Part shown: piece after piece, positions 26,460 through 35,203 of the stretch
Position numbering within the stretch: position 1 is the stretch's first letter
Layout: the number at the start of each line of letters is the position of its first letter
Origin: Mesorhizobium sp. SARCC-RB16n
GTDB lineage: Bacteria > Pseudomonadota > Alphaproteobacteria > Rhizobiales > Rhizobiaceae
NCBI RefSeq assembly: GCF_008520305.1
Contig: NZ_ML703277.1
Span: 34,507 to 98,506, forward strand
Direction: 5' to 3'
DNA length: 64,000 nt
The notes under the pieces: generated by a model
What the model was told of the DNA's origin: nothing
Databases searched by the model: none
The model's input: the letters and a program-made list of their open reading frames with translations, nothing else
Translations under genes and position numbers: made by a program

Positions 26460-27565
26460 AGGCCGATCGAGCCCCGATAGATGACGCCGGCGTCCCGGCG
26501 CGGCACGATGCGGCCGATCGGCGTCACCGTCTCGCCGGCTTCCTGCAGCACGGCCGCGACCTGAGCTGCCTGACCCGAAGCGACAGCCAAAATCATGCCG
26601 ACGCCGCAGTTGAAGGTGCGCATCATCTCCTCCGGCGCCACGCCGCCGGTCTTGGCCAGCCACGAGAACACGGGTGGCACGTCGATGGCTTCGAGATCAA
26701 GCTCGGCCGAAAAATCCTTGGGCAGCACGCGCGGAATGTTTTCCGGGAAGCCGCCGCCAGTGATGTGGGCCAGCGCTTTTATGCCATGCGTGTTGCGGAT
26801 CGCCTTGAGGAGCGATTTCACATAGATGCGGGTCGGCTCGAGCAGCGCCTCGGCCAGCGTCGCCTCGTCGTTGAACGGCGCCGGATCGCTCCACGCCAGG
26901 CCGCTCGCGGCAACGATGCGGCGCACCAGGGAAAAGCCGTTGGAATGGAGGCCGGAAGAGGCAAGGCCGAGCAGCACATCGCCTTCGACGATGTCGTCGG
27001 TAGGCAAAAGCTGCCCGCGTTCGGCCGCGCCCACCGCAAAGCCGGCAAGGTCGTAGTCCTTGCCGTGATACATGCCGGGCATTTCGGCGGTCTCGCCGCC
27101 GATCAGCGCGCAGCCGGCCTGGCGGCAACCCTGCGCGATGCCGCCGACGATCGCGGCACCTTGTTCGGGATCGAGTTTGCCGGTGGCGAAATAGTCGAGG
27201 AAGAACAGCGGTTCCGCGCCCTGCACGACGATGTCGTTGACGCACATGGCGACAAGGTCGATGCCGATCGTGTCGTGCTTGCCGGCATCGATGGCGATCT
27301 TGAGCTTGGTGCCGACGCCATCATTGGCGGCGACCAGCACCGGATCGGTGAAACCGGCTGCCTTCAGGTCGAACAGGCCGCCGAAGCCGCCGATCTCGCC
27401 ATCCGCGCCTGGTCGGCGCGTCGCGCGCACCAGCGGCTTGATCTTCTCCACCATAAGATTGCCGGCATCGATGTCGACGCCGGCCTCGGCATAGGTGAGC
27501 CCGTTTCTGCGCTTGGCCGTTTTGTTCTGGCCCGTTTTGTGCTGGCCGGTTTCGCGCTTGCTCAT
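26456..27565 (-). CDS. purM: Phosphoribosylformylglycinamidine cyclo-ligase
   Basis: 369 residues from the ATG at 27565. Signature parts: [88 protein letters not shown] and [13 protein letters not shown]. It closes the imidazole ring of AIR in purine synthesis. Operon with purN; the opposite strand begins the pgsA-type gene about 210 bases away. Confidence 0.95.
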   Translation of the reverse strand: MSKRETGQHKTGQNKTAKRRNGLTYAEAGVDIDAGNLMVEKIKPLVRATRRPGADGEIGGFGGLFDLKAAGFTDPVLVAANDGVGTKLKIAIDAGKHDTIGIDLVAMCVNDIVVQGAEPLFFLDYFATGKLDPEQGAAIVGGIAQGCRQAGCALIGGETAEMPGMYHGKDYDLAGFAVGAAERGQLLPTDDIVEGDVLLGLASSGLHSNGFSLVRRIVAASGLAWSDPAPFNDEATLAEALLEPTRIYVKSLLKAIRNTHGIKALAHITGGGFPENIPRVLPKDFSAELDLEAIDVPPVFSWLAKTGGVAPEEMMRTFNCGVGMILAVASGQAAQVAAVLQEAGETVTPIGRIVPRRDAGVIYRGSIGL

Positions 27566-27775
27566 CGCAATGTTCCTGCTCGTTTGCGGGCTCTTCGCAT
27601 GAACGGTTTCGGTCCGCAAGGATAACGGCCGAACCGGGCGCCGTTTGGCCCGACAAAAGCGTGGATAGCCGGGGCATTGCACACTGCGTCTGCTGCCGGC
27701 CCAGCCTGCTTCTCCCTTGCCTCGGTCCTCCATCTCCCTCATCTATTTCAGGGCATAATACGGCGGGACAATGCC

Positions 27776-28330
27776 TTGACCATCCCCAACCTGATCACCA
27801 TCCTGCGCCTTGTCCTGGTGCCTGCCTTGGTGCTGGCCATGTTGCAGGCGCGCTGGGACTGGGCTTTTGCCGGCTTCGTCGTTGCCGGCATTTCCGACGG
27901 TGTCGACGGTTTCATCGCCCGCCGCTTCAACCAGCAATCCAGGTTAGGCGCCTATCTCGATCCGTTCGCCGACAAGCTGCTGCTGGTTTCGGTGTTCGTC
28001 GTCATGGGCTTCATCGCGCAGTTGCCGCTTTGGCTGGTCGTCACCATGGTGTCGCGCGATGCGCTGATCGTCTGCGCGGTCCTGCTGTCCACGGTGATGG
28101 CTCATCCAGTCGAGATAAAACCGTTTCTGGTGTCGAAGGCCAATACCGCCATCCAGATCGTGCTGGCGGCGGTTGTGCTGGGGGAACTCGCCTTTGCCGT
28201 GCACCTCGACCCTCTGCGGCCAGCCCTCATATTGCTGTCCGGGGTCTTGACCGTGACTTCGGCCGCGGCCTATCTCGTGGCTTGGCTGAGGCATATGAGC
28301 GGCTATGGCGAAGGCGGTAAATCAGGCTGA
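27776..28330 (+). CDS. CDP-alcohol phosphatidyltransferase (PgsA-like)
   Basis: 184 residues from a TTG at 27776, chosen because homology begins at TIPNLITILRLVLVPALVL. The CDP-alcohol signature D-G-x2-A-R-x8-G-x3-D-x3-D is complete in SDGVDGFIARRF..LGAYLDPFADK. About five membrane segments. It resembles phosphatidylglycerophosphate synthase, but a second, main pgsA probably exists elsewhere. Its end overlaps the next gene by 26 bases. Confidence 0.85.
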   Translation: MTIPNLITILRLVLVPALVLAMLQARWDWAFAGFVVAGISDGVDGFIARRFNQQSRLGAYLDPFADKLLLVSVFVVMGFIAQLPLWLVVTMVSRDALIVCAVLLSTVMAHPVEIKPFLVSKANTAIQIVLAAVVLGELAFAVHLDPLRPALILLSGVLTVTSAAAYLVAWLRHMSGYGEGGKSG

Positions 28331-29582
28331 CAAGCCCATCGACAGCAAGGCTGCCCGCAAGCCGGCCGCCCGCAAAGCGGTGGCGCGGGGCAAGGCCGCC
28401 GATGACCAGATCGTCGTCGTGCCGGCCGGCGAGACGGCGGCGGAGGCCGAGGCGTCGTCCACGTTCCACCGGCAGATCTTCTTCTGGCTGGCGGGTGCCG
28501 CGATCCTGGCGCTTTTTCTTTATGTCTTCAGCGCCATCCTGCTGCCCTTCGTCGCCGGCATGGTGCTTGCCTATTTCCTCGATCCGGTCGCCGACCGCCT
28601 GCAGCGGCTTGGCCTCAGCCGCTTCATGGCGACGGTGGTCATCCTCATCACCTTCCTCATCGTGCTGGTGCTGGCCTTCGTCATCCTCATTCCGGTGCTG
28701 GCGACGCAGATGGCCGATTTCGCCGGCAAGCTGCCAGAGTACCTGACCCGGTTGCAAAGCCTGATCACCTCCTTTGATCCGAAATGGCTGGAGCAGAGAT
28801 TCGGCGTCAACGCCAACGGCCTGCGCGACGGGCTGAATTCGCTGCTGACCTCCGGCTTCGGTCTGATAACCACGGTCTTCACCTCCCTGTGGAGCTCCGG
28901 CTTGGCGCTGGTCTCGGTGGTCAGCCTGTTCGTGGTCACGCCGGTCGTCGCTTTTTACATGCTGCTGGACTGGGATCGCATGGTGGCGATCATCGACAGC
29001 TGGGTGCCGCGCGACAACGTCGCGACGGTGCGCGCGATTGCGCGCGATATCAACACCGCTACCGCCGGCTTCGTGCGCGGCCAGGGCACGCTGTGCCTTG
29101 TCCTGGGCGCCATGTATGCCACCGGCCTGACGCTGACCGGGCTGAATTTCGCCATCCTCATCGGCCTGTTCGCCGGGCTGATCTCCTTCATCCCCTATGT
29201 AGGCTCGTTGACCGGGCTGGTGCTGGCCGTCGGCGTCGCCTTCGTCCAGTTCTGGCCCGACTGGACGATGATCGTCGCCGTCGCCGTGGTCTTCTTCATC
29301 GGCCAGTTCATCGAAGGCAACATCCTGCAGCCCAGGCTGGTCGGCAAGAGCGTCGGCTTGCATCCGGTATGGCTGATGTTCGCGCTGTTTGCCTTCGGCG
29401 CGCTGTTCGGCTTCGTCGGCCTGTTGATTGCCGTGCCGGCTTCGGCGGCGATTGCGGTGCTGGTCCGGTTTGCCATTGCCCGTTATCTCGAATCGCCCCT
29501 CTACAAGGGCCATGCGACAGAACCCTTGCCGCCACTGCCGGCCGATCGCGGCGGCGGCCATCGCACGCAACCGCGTCGCTGA
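28305..29582 (+). CDS. AI-2E family transporter (PerM-like)
   Basis: 425 residues. An Ala/Lys-rich cytoplasmic leader of about 50 residues, then about eight membrane segments (IFFWLAGAAILALFLYVFSA first) and the family's conserved FIPYVGSLTGLVLA and QFIEGNILQPRLVGKSVGLHP. The family includes AI-2 exporters and Na/H antiporters; the substrate here is unknown. Couples the phosphatidyltransferase gene to hdaA. Confidence 0.88.
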   Translation: MAKAVNQADKPIDSKAARKPAARKAVARGKAADDQIVVVPAGETAAEAEASSTFHRQIFFWLAGAAILALFLYVFSAILLPFVAGMVLAYFLDPVADRLQRLGLSRFMATVVILITFLIVLVLAFVILIPVLATQMADFAGKLPEYLTRLQSLITSFDPKWLEQRFGVNANGLRDGLNSLLTSGFGLITTVFTSLWSSGLALVSVVSLFVVTPVVAFYMLLDWDRMVAIIDSWVPRDNVATVRAIARDINTATAGFVRGQGTLCLVLGAMYATGLTLTGLNFAILIGLFAGLISFIPYVGSLTGLVLAVGVAFVQFWPDWTMIVAVAVVFFIGQFIEGNILQPRLVGKSVGLHPVWLMFALFAFGALFGFVGLLIAVPASAAIAVLVRFAIARYLESPLYKGHATEPLPPLPADRGGGHRTQPRR

Positions 29583-29583
29583 A

Positions 29584-30288
29584 GTGACTGCCCAGCGAAC
29601 CGATCCGCCGCGCCAACTGCCGCTCGATCTCGGCCATGGCACCGGCTACTCGCGCGACGAACTGGTCGTCTCCGGCACCAACAACCAGGCGGCGGCGTTG
29701 GTCGACCGCTGGCCGGATTGGCCAGCGCCAGTGGTGGTGCTGGCAGGTCCCGCTGGTTCGGGCAAAACGCATCTGGCCTCGATCTGGCGTGCCCGCGCCA
29801 ACGCGGTGGCCGTCGACGCCGGGCGCATGGGCGACAGCATCGCCAATCTCGGCACGCGGTCGGCGCTCATCGACGATATCGATATCGGCGCGGTCGACGA
29901 GCAAGGCCTCTTCCATTTGATCAATGCCGTGCGCGGCGCCGGCTCGACGATGCTTCTGACGGCGCGGCGCTTTCCGTCGGCCTGGGGCGTCAAGCTGCCC
30001 GATCTTGCCTCACGGCTGAAGGCGGCGGCAACCGTCGAGATCCACGAGCCCGACGATCTCTTGCTCGCCGGCGTCATCACCAAGCTGTTCGCCGACCGAC
30101 AGGTCGAGGTCGAGCCGCATGTCGTGCAGTATCTGGTACGGCGCATCGAGCGTTCGCTCGCAACCGCGATGCGTGTGGTGGAGCGCCTGGATCGCACCGC
30201 CTTGGAGCGCAAGATGCCGATCACAAGGGCATTGGCCGCCGAGACCGTCAACGCCATGGATGAAGGGCAGGGCGAGTTCGAGATTTGA
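29584..30288 (+). CDS. hdaA: DnaA-homologous regulatory inactivator of replication
   Basis: 234 residues from a GTG at 29584, one base after the upstream stop. Near the N-terminus is a beta-clamp binding motif, RQLPLDLGHG. The AAA+ core follows: Walker A VVVLAGPAGSGKTHLASIW, Walker-B-like ALIDDIDIGAVDE and sensor LPDLASRLKAAATVEI with the Arg finger. With no C-terminal DNA-binding domain, this is Hda/HdaA rather than DnaA. It promotes DnaA-ATP hydrolysis with the sliding clamp and so limits re-initiation. Confidence 0.88.
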   Translation: MTAQRTDPPRQLPLDLGHGTGYSRDELVVSGTNNQAAALVDRWPDWPAPVVVLAGPAGSGKTHLASIWRARANAVAVDAGRMGDSIANLGTRSALIDDIDIGAVDEQGLFHLINAVRGAGSTMLLTARRFPSAWGVKLPDLASRLKAAATVEIHEPDDLLLAGVITKLFADRQVEVEPHVVQYLVRRIERSLATAMRVVERLDRTALERKMPITRALAAETVNAMDEGQGEFEI

Positions 30289-30351
30289 TGGGCTTCGGTG
30301 TTCCAGTGTGATTCCCCGTCTCGACGCCTGTCCCGTTTTGGGAAACAAGAC

Positions 30352-30367
30352 TGGCACCCGTCTTGCA
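30352..30367 (+). promoter_or_regulatory. Candidate sigma-54 promoter
   Basis: TGGCAC-CCGTC-TTGCA matches the RpoN consensus TGGCAC-N5-TTGCA at every fixed base with the correct GG-to-GC spacing. It is in the gene-free 237 bases after hdaA. Just upstream is TGTCCC-GTTTT-GGGAAACA (30329-30347), a possible activator site. Caution: CAAGAC (30346-30351) and GTCTTG (30360-30365) could also pair as a hairpin across it. Confidence 0.45.
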
Positions 30368-30377
30368 TCGTGAGCTT

Positions 30378-30468
30378 GCCGGCTGACCCCGGTCCTGATT
30401 GCGTTCCAAATCAGGTTGTAGGCTCGCCGGGATTGAGGCGGTTGGGGTTCTCGCCCGGCGAGCTTGCC
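30378..30468 (+). ncRNA. Candidate structured small RNA (two hairpins)
   Basis: A transcript from the sigma-54-like promoter would start near 30378. It would contain hairpin one, CCTGATT/AATCAGG (30394-30415, 8-base loop), and hairpin two, GCTCGCCGGG/CCCGGCGAGC (30422-30463, 22-base loop), followed by TTGCCTTC. No credible protein ORF is on this strand here. The end is weakly terminator-like. This is inference from structure only. Confidence 0.3.
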
Positions 30469-30525
30469 TTCAAATGCATGCCGTTTGCCGGGAGATTGCT
30501 TTGTCGTCGGATGAACAGCGGCCAA

Positions 30526-30807
30526 TCACAGCCACATTCCGACGAAATGCCGAACCAACAGATAGATGGCGGAATGCGCGGCGATATAACTGGCCGCGAC
30601 CAGCACGAACATCCCGATGCTGGCAGGCCAGGAACGCGAAGCGGCTGTCCCCGGTGCCAGCTTGGCTTGCCTGCGGCTCTCTCTATTGTTCCACATCGCC
30701 AGCGCCGCACAGGCGATTGCCCACGCCGCCATGAACGGAATCGTCACGCCCGCATAGGCAAAATAGGCCGGCCCGAACAGCGACACCCATGCATCGATCC
30801 CAAACAC
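30526..30807 (-). CDS. Small membrane protein, unknown function
   Basis: 93 residues from a GTG at 30807 with GGGGGA eight bases upstream. Three hydrophobic segments are visible (FGPAYFAYAGVTIPFMAAWA, IACAALAMW, SIGMFVLVAASYIAAHSAIYL) separated by a short basic loop NNRESRRQAKLAPG. Not recognised. It converges on hdaA and lies between the putative small RNA region and tRNA-Pro. Confidence 0.6.
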   Translation of the reverse strand: MFGIDAWVSLFGPAYFAYAGVTIPFMAAWAIACAALAMWNNRESRRQAKLAPGTAASRSWPASIGMFVLVAASYIAAHSAIYLLVRHFVGMWL

Positions 30808-30928
30808 CGCAAATCCCCCGTTTGCCGAAGTTTAAGCCGGCAATGGCGAGGGAAGCGAGCCGGAAATGGTGAAACGCGAATGAGGGCCAACCCCTTCGGT
30901 GCCATCGGTATCGCATTTTAAAGAGAAA

Positions 30929-31005
<77 letters not shown>

Positions 31006-31129
31006 AACGGTCTGTTGCCTATTCATTTCGGTGTTACATGGCAAGTGCAAAAACCTTGCCGCCGGTGCCAATGCGCAGTAATGACGGCCAAGGGGCGGTG
31101 ATGCCGCCTTGCACAACAAAGAGGTGGCC

Positions 31130-31435
31130 ATGTCCGCGCGCATTTTCAGCCCAGCCAAAACCGCGATGCAGTCCGGCAAGGCCAAGACCGGCCACTGGGT
31201 GCTGGAATTCGATCCCGAGATGCGCAAAAAGATCGATCCCCTGATGGGCTACACCACGTCGGGAGACATGAGAAGCCAGATCAGGCTCACCTTCGGCACC
31301 AAGGAAGAGGCGGTGGCCTACGCTGAAAAGGAAGGGCTTGCCTTCCGCGTCGAAGAGCCGAAAGAACCTAAGCGCCGCCAGATTTCCTATGCGGAGAATT
31401 TCCGCTATGACCGCAGAACGCCCTGGACGCATTGA
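31130..31435 (+). CDS. ETC complex I subunit conserved-region protein (NDUFS4-like)
   Basis: 101 residues from the ATG at 31130. The NDUFS4-like core is clear: MSARIFSPAKTAMQSG, GHWVLEFDPEMRKKIDPLMG, SGDMRSQIRLTFGTKEEAVA, YAEKEGLAFRVEEP and the C-terminal YAENFRYDRRTPWTH. In alphaproteobacteria this protein is an accessory subunit of NADH:quinone oxidoreductase. It is separate from the nuo operon, as usual, and lies between two tRNA genes. Confidence 0.93.
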   Translation: MSARIFSPAKTAMQSGKAKTGHWVLEFDPEMRKKIDPLMGYTTSGDMRSQIRLTFGTKEEAVAYAEKEGLAFRVEEPKEPKRRQISYAENFRYDRRTPWTH

Positions 31436-31490
31436 CCGGCTAGCCCGGCGCGCGCCAGCGCCACTATCTACCGGCCCCGAGCCGGCCAGC

Positions 31491-31567
31491 GGTCCCGTAG
31501 CTCAGCTGGATAGAGCACCGGCCTTCTAAGCCGATGGTCACAGGTTCGAATCCTGTCGGGATCGCCA
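31491..31567 (+). tRNA. tRNA-Arg (TCT)
   Basis: 77 bases including an encoded CCA. Acceptor GGTCCCG/CGGGATC (one G-T pair), D arm GCTCAGCTGGATAGAGC, anticodon loop CTTCTAA giving TCT, T arm CAGGTTCGAATCCTG. Confidence 0.97.
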
Positions 31568-31655
31568 TAATTTCAATGGCTTATGGAACCACAATTGGCT
31601 CGCGGCGCGCCTTGCATTCAGACATGGCCAGCGTCTTGTGGAGGGGATGACGCTA

Positions 31656-31703
31656 ATGCATGTCGCCCGGAAGTGTCCTCGGTTCCGGGATAACGACATG
31701 CAT
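31656..31703. repeat. Mesorhizobium-type palindromic repeat
   Basis: Outer arms ATGCATGTCG (31656-31665) and CGACATGCAT (31694-31703) are perfect complements. Inner arms CCCGGAA (31666-31672) and TTCCGGG (31683-31689) extend the hairpin. It is the main content of the gene-free 250 bases between tRNA-Arg and the isochorismatase gene. Repeats of this form are dispersed in Mesorhizobium genomes. Confidence 0.75.
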
Positions 31704-31820
31704 AAAATCAGGAGCTTACAGCAGGTCGGGCGAATCCTATTCGCCGCGACATGCTGTAGTCGATAGGCAATCAGCTTGTTCGGAGCGGATCGCTCAAGAC
31801 TTTCGTCACCCCCACCCAAA

Positions 31821-32474
31821 TCAGCGCACCGTGCTCGGCACGGGCGTGTTGAGAAGCTGCTGTTCCCAAAGATACGCGATGCCGCTGCCGCCGAAGTGCT
31901 GGATGAGAATCTCGGTCAGCTCCTCGACATGCTCGGTGCGCGCCCAATCGCGTTGCCATTCGCCAGCGAGCGCCATCACGGTCATCACGTTCGCGCCGGC
32001 GGTGATCATGCGCTGGATGGCAACTTCGTGAGACTCCTTCGAAATCCCGCCCGACGCGTCGGTGATCACGGTCACGTCCCAGCCTTCGCCGGCGGCCTGG
32101 ATCACAGGCATTGCGACGCAGACCTCGGTCCACAGTCCGGCGATGATCAGCTGCTTGCGGCCGGTCGCCTTGACGACGTTCACCACATTCTCGTCCTGCC
32201 AGGTGTTCACCCAGGTGCGATCGATGACTTCCTGGCCCGGAAATACGTCGGTGATCTGCTTAAAGAGAAGTCCACCGCGCGCCGCGATCACGCTGGTGAG
32301 AATGGTCGGAACATTGAAGGCTTTTGCTAGCTTCGCCAGCGCGGTCGTGTTGTTGACCACCATGTGCGGATCGTGGCTGTTCAGGTTTGCGAGCTGATAG
32401 GGTTGGTGGTCGATCAGAACGAGGACCGAGTCTTCAGGACGAAGTAGCGAATCAAGACCGTTGCGAGGGGTCAT
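31821..32474 (-). CDS. Isochorismatase-family hydrolase
   Basis: 217 residues. Catalytic Asp in VLVLIDHQPYQLANLNSHD, Lys in the VVKATGRKQLIIAGLW stretch and Cys in LWTEVCVAMPVIQAAGEGW, the Asp-Lys-Cys triad of cysteine hydrolases such as nicotinamidase, carbamoylsarcosine amidase and YcaC. Its sequence is closest in feel to the YcaC group, whose substrate is unknown. Divergent from a LysR gene. Confidence 0.88.
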   Translation of the reverse strand: MTPRNGLDSLLRPEDSVLVLIDHQPYQLANLNSHDPHMVVNNTTALAKLAKAFNVPTILTSVIAARGGLLFKQITDVFPGQEVIDRTWVNTWQDENVVNVVKATGRKQLIIAGLWTEVCVAMPVIQAAGEGWDVTVITDASGGISKESHEVAIQRMITAGANVMTVMALAGEWQRDWARTEHVEELTEILIQHFGGSGIAYLWEQQLLNTPVPSTVR

Positions 32475-32629
32475 CAGGACTTCCTTTCTATGCCGCTATG
32501 GACGGCAATGGGTTCACGGGAGACATGCGCCAGCAGGCGACGTTGCCAGGACGCAATTTGCTGTTCCTTTTAGTGATACGGTAGTGCCATAATCGGGCAA
32601 GCTGTGTCGCGAAACGAGGAACGCTGAAA

Positions 32630-33523
32630 TTGGACATCGAAGATTTACAGACATTCGTCGCAGTGGCCGATGCCGGGGGCGTATCGGCCGCCGCGCGCCG
32701 GCTCGGCGTCTCCAAATCGATCGTCAGTCGGCGGCTCTTTCGGGTTGAAGCGGAGCTTGGCGTCCAGCTTCTGGCACGAACGACCCGTGGCGCTGCGCTC
32801 ACGGAAGCGGGCATGACGTTCAGAGACCATGCGGCCCGCGCCAGCGCCGAGATCGATACGGCCAGGGAAACGATTCTCCCCACCGGTGAGTTGCGCGGCC
32901 GCCTGCGGGTTGCCATGCCGCTTTCTTTCGGCCCGACGCACTTCGCCCCCGTGCTTGCGGAAATGGCGCGACACCACCCGCAGCTCCACATCCATACCTC
33001 CTACAGCGATCGCTTCGTCGATCTCATCGCCGAAGGCTTCGATTGCGCGATCCGGGTTGGTTACCTTCAGGACTCCAACCTGATCGCGAGACGCGTCGGG
33101 CCGATCTATGGAAAGCTTGTCGCAAGCCCGGACTACGTCAAAGCGCACGGTTCACCTGAGACGGTAGAGCAACTCGTCGACCATCAGGCCCTCATGCAAG
33201 GAACGGAAGCCTGGCGGTTCATGGATGGCGACAAGATCGTCACGGTTCAGCCGCAGGGCAGGTTCAAGGCCGACAACGCTACGGCGCTTGCCGCTGCCGC
33301 CGCGGCGGGACTCGGCATCGCCTGGCTCCCCGATTGCATCACATACGAATATGTGGCCTCCGGCGCGCTCGTTCCGGTTATGACACGCTATCCGCCACCT
33401 TCGGCAGGCGCATATGTCGTCCGGCCGCCGGGTAAACACCCCACACGGAAAGTCCGGATCCTCATCGAAATGTTGATCGAGAACTTCGCCCGGAATCCGG
33501 ACGTTTGGGGTGTCGATCGTTGA
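32630..33523 (+). CDS. LysR-family transcriptional regulator
   Basis: 297 residues from a TTG at 32630 with GAGGAACG upstream. N-terminal helix-turn-helix DLQTFVAVADAGGVSAAARR, LGVSKSIVSRRLFRVEAELG; then a LysR effector domain (RLRVAMPLSFGPTHFAPVLA). It belongs to the CrgA/DsdC-like branch. Divergent from the isochorismatase gene across 155 bases, so probably its regulator. Confidence 0.91.
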   Translation: MDIEDLQTFVAVADAGGVSAAARRLGVSKSIVSRRLFRVEAELGVQLLARTTRGAALTEAGMTFRDHAARASAEIDTARETILPTGELRGRLRVAMPLSFGPTHFAPVLAEMARHHPQLHIHTSYSDRFVDLIAEGFDCAIRVGYLQDSNLIARRVGPIYGKLVASPDYVKAHGSPETVEQLVDHQALMQGTEAWRFMDGDKIVTVQPQGRFKADNATALAAAAAAGLGIAWLPDCITYEYVASGALVPVMTRYPPPSAGAYVVRPPGKHPTRKVRILIEMLIENFARNPDVWGVDR

Positions 33524-33721
33524 ACACGTATTTTATCGTTATTTCCCAAATGGCTACACGTTCCGCATCGTTCGGGATCGCCTTGATTTCAAACGGCATG
33601 AGCTGATGCGGTCACTTGACTTCACCCTTGCTCACCAGTGCCGCCACGGCATGTAACGAAAGCCGCACGGGGTTCCGGGCCCGCGCAGGGCTCCGGAATT
33701 ATTTCGTGATCTGGCCCTGTT

Positions 33722-33746
33722 GGAACCTTGGGCAAAACTACGCGTT
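33722..33746 (+). promoter_or_regulatory. EcfG (general stress response) promoter
   Basis: GGAAC at 33722-33726, 16-base spacer, CGTT at 33743-33746: an exact match to the alphaproteobacterial EcfG/RpoE2 consensus. It lies about 100 bases before the small ORF at 33843 in an otherwise featureless 319-base gap (33524-33842). Confidence 0.65.
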
Positions 33747-33842
33747 CGGGGCCTTGTATTCGTGGAGCCTCATAAAGGGCAACGTGCGGCTAGCGAATGG
33801 GTGGGGCAAAACAGGCGCGGGTCGGGGAAGGAGAGTCAGGTC

Positions 33843-34064
33843 ATGTCGAAACGTGAAATCGGAACGTCCCCTGCCTTGGTGCGGCGTATCGCCGAACTCA
33901 GGGCCCGAATGCAGGATGCTGAAATTTCCGGCTATGAGATGAAAACCTTTCACAAAGTCGCCGCCATCATGGGATCTGGCGACGGTTCCTTGCGACTGGA
34001 TGCCGACGACATGATCGCGGCATCCTTCGTTATCGAGGCGGCTGGGCCCGCGTCCAGCCGCTGA
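33843..34064 (+). CDS. Small hypothetical protein, likely stress-induced
   Basis: 73 residues from the ATG at 33843, with AAGGAG upstream. The N-terminal half is helical (SPALVRRIAELRARMQDAEI), then FHKVAAIMGSGDGSLRLDAD and a hydrophobic AASFVIEAAG. No family recognised and no membrane segment. The exact EcfG-type promoter upstream suggests control by the general stress response. Confidence 0.6.
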   Translation: MSKREIGTSPALVRRIAELRARMQDAEISGYEMKTFHKVAAIMGSGDGSLRLDADDMIAASFVIEAAGPASSR

Positions 34065-34247
34065 CTTCGGAAGTCTCCCTGTCCGAAATCCGATGAGCAA
34101 ATTGCTTCTGCTACCGGGGCACGGCCGCCTATTTGGGCGCGATCGTGCCCCGGCTCACGGCCATCCGATCTCGAATTGAAAGGAAAGTCTTATCATTTTG
34201 TTTGCGTTGGCACGTCATAGTAGGGACGGCTAACGGAGTGAAAGGGC

Positions 34248-35036
34248 ATGAAGCTGGACCTGTCGCCGACCAGCTGGGGCAGGGTGAGCGCCGTCACCGC
34301 CGCCGGCACGACATTCTTCATTGCCGTGGCGTTTTTCGTCGATTCGTTCAATTTCCCCTATCTTTCGCCCGAGGCTGTCTGGCGCGCGGAGTTGACCGAC
34401 CTTCTGCTGCCCATGGTGCTGGGTGGCTCGTTTTTGTTTTTCCTGATGTGGAAGATCCGCCAGTTGGCGATAGCCCAGTGCGACCTCAGCGTCATCGCCG
34501 CGACGGACAGCCTGACGGCGGTGTTGAACCGCGGCGCCTTCTCGATGCTGGTCGAGGCCTATCTCGAGCAGACCCGCAAGCAGGAAGAGACCCGTTCCGG
34601 CGCGCTGCTGATCATCGATGCCGATCACTTCAAGTCGATCAACGACCGCCTCGGCCACGATTGCGGCGACCAGGCGCTCAAGCTGATCGCGCAGGCGATC
34701 AAGGGCCAGCTGCGCGGCAGCGATATCGTCGGTCGGATCGGCGGCGAGGAGTTTGGCGTATTCCTTCCCGGTGTCGACCCCTCGCAATCCTGGCTGGTTG
34801 CCGAAGGCATCCGCCGACGGATACGCGAAATGGACTTTTCCCCGGGCGGCCGCTCCTGCCCGCTTTCCGTCAGCATCGGCGGCACCAGCTTCAGCGGGCC
34901 GACCACCTACGAGGCAATATTCTCCGCCGCCGACAGACGGCTTTATGCCGCGAAATCGAATGGACGCGATCAGGTCAGCTTCGATCCGGCGGAAGCCTCC
35001 CTGGTGTCTCCGCCCAGCATCGCCACCGTGCACTGA
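34248..35036 (+). CDS. Membrane diguanylate cyclase (GGDEF)
   Basis: 262 residues. Two N-terminal membrane segments (VTAAGTTFFIAVAFFVDSF and LLLPMVLGGSFLFFLMW) then a GGDEF domain: AATDSLTAVLNRGAF, ALLIIDADHFKSINDRLGHD and active-site GRIGGEEFGVFLPG (GGEEF). A GGEEF site is active for making cyclic di-GMP. There is no RxxD inhibitory site in the usual place. It stands alone, downstream of the small stress ORF. Confidence 0.92.
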   Translation: MKLDLSPTSWGRVSAVTAAGTTFFIAVAFFVDSFNFPYLSPEAVWRAELTDLLLPMVLGGSFLFFLMWKIRQLAIAQCDLSVIAATDSLTAVLNRGAFSMLVEAYLEQTRKQEETRSGALLIIDADHFKSINDRLGHDCGDQALKLIAQAIKGQLRGSDIVGRIGGEEFGVFLPGVDPSQSWLVAEGIRRRIREMDFSPGGRSCPLSVSIGGTSFSGPTTYEAIFSAADRRLYAAKSNGRDQVSFDPAEASLVSPPSIATVH

Positions 35037-35203
35037 CCGCAGCCTTGCAGCGAGCAGACATCGGCCGCTTGCTTGACGCTTGCTTGTCTGTGTGCTTCCT
35101 CCGGGCAAGTAGTGTACGGAGCATCGCCAGAAATAGTCCTGCCTCTTAAGTCCCGATCGTGCGGTTTCGCGGATACAGCACGGCCTTGGGTGCAGGCAAT
35201 TGA

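Noticed and set aside
28227-29642. 471-codon minus-strand frame
   Set aside because: Antisense of the AI-2E family gene; low-complexity His/Gln/Asp-rich product.
30298-30921. 207-codon plus-strand frame over the small RNA candidate
   Set aside because: Mostly antisense of the small membrane protein; Arg/Pro/Cys-rich, no ribosome site.
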